Of a DNA stretch of 7,876 nt, positions 7,194 through 7,876 are shown one piece after another; position 1 is the first letter of the stretch; every line of letters starts with the position of its first letter. Both the position numbers and the translations under genes were made by a program. Under the pieces are notes generated by a model that worked only from the letters and a program-made list of their open reading frames with translations, did not search any database and had not been told where the DNA came from. Source of the DNA: Lamprocystis purpurea (lineage in GTDB: Bacteria > Pseudomonadota > Gammaproteobacteria > Chromatiales > Chromatiaceae); assembly GCA_020718945.1 (NCBI GenBank), contig DYRB01000123.1, positions 1 to 7,876 of the forward strand. Reading direction: 5' to 3'.

Positions 7194-7209
7194 GTCGCCA
7201 CGTGGTGAC
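7194..7209. promoter_or_regulatory. Candidate operator palindrome
   Basis: GTCGCCACGTGGTGAC is symmetric in all but one base pair (14 of 16 positions), with the perfect core CCACGTGG at 7198-7205. It sits 66-81 bases upstream of the exported-protein start, where a regulator could act on that gene. No regulator is encoded nearby, so the role is inference from symmetry and position only. Confidence 0.4.
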
Positions 7210-7415
7210 CGGGGATCGCGTTCGGAACAGGCCCGGACCCCGGAGCGCTCGCAGTCTAGCATCCTGGGGGCGGCATGCCCGTGTCGCGGGCGGCGCGCAC
7301 GTCGGACCTGTGCGCCAGGGCGTCGCCCCGGGGCATCGAGGGCAAGCACGGGGTTGAATGTGATGCCGGCTACCTACAAACTCCGCGCGTCTGAGACCCA
7401 CCCCATCAACTCTCC

Positions 7416-7419
7416 GGAG
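7416..7419 (+). promoter_or_regulatory. Ribosome binding site choosing the start of the small gene
   Basis: GGAG lies 9 bases before ATG 7429 but only 3 bases before the alternative ATG 7423. The spacing favours 7429. Confidence 0.5.
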
Positions 7420-7428
7420 CCCATGCCC

Positions 7429-7854
7429 ATGAACTGGAAAGAACAGCTCGACAATGCCATCGCCTCGATCAAGGAGGCGGCTACCAGCGCCCAGGCCCAG
7501 GACTTCGCCGCCAAGGCCAAGGAGACCGCCACGGCCCTGGCCCACAAGGTCCGCGAGGGCGCGGTCGGTGCGGCGGACGCCCTGGTGGAGGCCAATCGGG
7601 ACCCCTCGGTCCTGACGGTACGCTTCCTCAACGCCGATCTGTCCGTGCTGTCGCCATCCGAGGGCATCTCCATCACCCGCCCGGATGCCGCCACCCTGGT
7701 GGTCGCCGACGGTCAGGGCAACGGCCTGGTCATCAACGCCGCCGCTGATCCGGCCTTTGTGGCCGAACTGATCGGGACCGTGGCGCGGGTAAGCGGCAAC
7801 ACCTTCGACCTGGGCCCCGAGGACGGGATCAACCTGGTGGTTACGAAGTTCTGA
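7429..7854 (+). CDS. Small protein with Ala/Lys-rich helical N-terminus, unknown function
   Basis: I do not recognise this 141-residue protein. From MNWKEQLDNAIASIKEAA to about residue 60 it is rich in Ala, Lys and Glu, with regularly spaced hydrophobic residues, as in a long amphipathic helix or coiled coil. From about residue 62 (PSVLTVRFLNADLSVL) to the end it looks beta-rich (ISITRPDAATLVVADG, then INLVVTKF), so it may be a two-part protein. There is no signal peptide, membrane segment or cysteine, so it is probably cytoplasmic. The start at 7429 is chosen by ribosome binding site spacing; ATG 7423 would add only Met-Pro. The upstream in-frame TTG at 7354 lacks a ribosome binding site. 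The gene is transcribed away from the exported-protein gene. The window ends 22 bases after its stop without a visible terminator, so it could be the first gene of a longer operon. Confidence 0.72.
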   Translation: MNWKEQLDNAIASIKEAATSAQAQDFAAKAKETATALAHKVREGAVGAADALVEANRDPSVLTVRFLNADLSVLSPSEGISITRPDAATLVVADGQGNGLVINAAADPAFVAELIGTVARVSGNTFDLGPEDGINLVVTKF

Positions 7855-7876
7855 ACCAGGGGCCCGCGCCAAAGAA

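Larger units (their letters stand above)
7129..7428. other. Divergent intergenic region between the exported-protein gene and the small gene
   Basis: This 300-base spacer must hold the promoters of both flanking genes. No strong sigma-70 pair is visible. A weak plus-strand candidate is TTGAAT (7354-7359) and TACAAA (7375-7380), but the spacer is only 15 bases. Visible structure: GAGAGGG ribosome binding site for the minus gene (complement of 7136-7142), inverted repeats at 7172-7185 and 7194-7209, a 6-bp stem with a 9-base loop (GCGCAC at 7295-7300, GTGCGC at 7310-7315), and a 10-base palindrome GCCCCGGGGC (7325-7334). No RNA gene or further coding sequence is convincing. Confidence 0.6.

Noticed and set aside
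7354..7380. Possible promoter TTGAAT / TACAAA before the small gene
   Set aside because: The 15-base spacer is short and each box matches only four of six bases. It is mentioned in the spacer entry but not called.
7129..7872. Upstream extension of the exported-protein frame to 595 codons
   Set aside because: The extension has no ribosome binding site, would bury the signal peptide inside the protein, and overlaps the small plus-strand gene.

Overview
The window comes from a GC-rich bacterial chromosome. It holds five protein-coding genes and no RNA gene, insertion sequence, CRISPR array or phage gene that I can see. The pyruvate dehydrogenase genes are of the homodimeric-E1, three-lipoyl-E2 type known from E. 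coli and Azotobacter. With the high GC content this suggests a gammaproteobacterium, possibly a purple sulfur bacterium or relative. The taxonomic placement is inference.

Layout. Positions 1-2456 (+) carry aceE, lacking only its 5' end, which lies outside the window. The gene aceF follows after 23 bases, at 2480-4606 (+). Together they make the E1 and E2 parts of the pyruvate dehydrogenase complex: E1 decarboxylates pyruvate on thiamine diphosphate, and the E2 lipoyl arms carry the acetyl group to CoA. The E3 gene (lpd), which often follows aceF, is not here. A 268-base gap with a strong palindrome (4663-4683) separates aceF from an unrelated gene at 4875-6023 (+). That gene encodes a predicted cytoplasmic zinc-ribbon/HEIGH metallopeptidase-like protein.

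The metallopeptidase gene converges with a minus-strand gene (6085-7128) for an exported protein with four cysteines that I do not recognise. A long GC-rich stem between the two stop codons (6021-6077) could act as a terminator in both directions. Upstream of the exported-protein gene is a 300-base divergent spacer with two short palindromes. It leads to a small plus-strand gene (7429-7854) of unknown function, with an Ala/Lys-rich helical N-terminus and a probably beta-rich C-terminus.

The first two genes are ordinary core metabolism and well supported. The most open questions are the exported four-cysteine protein and the small gene facing away from it. I see no clear evidence of an undescribed multi-gene system. 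The items flagged are modest: near-identical DNA in the lipoyl repeats, a hexamer repeat in an E2 linker, and palindromes in the spacers.
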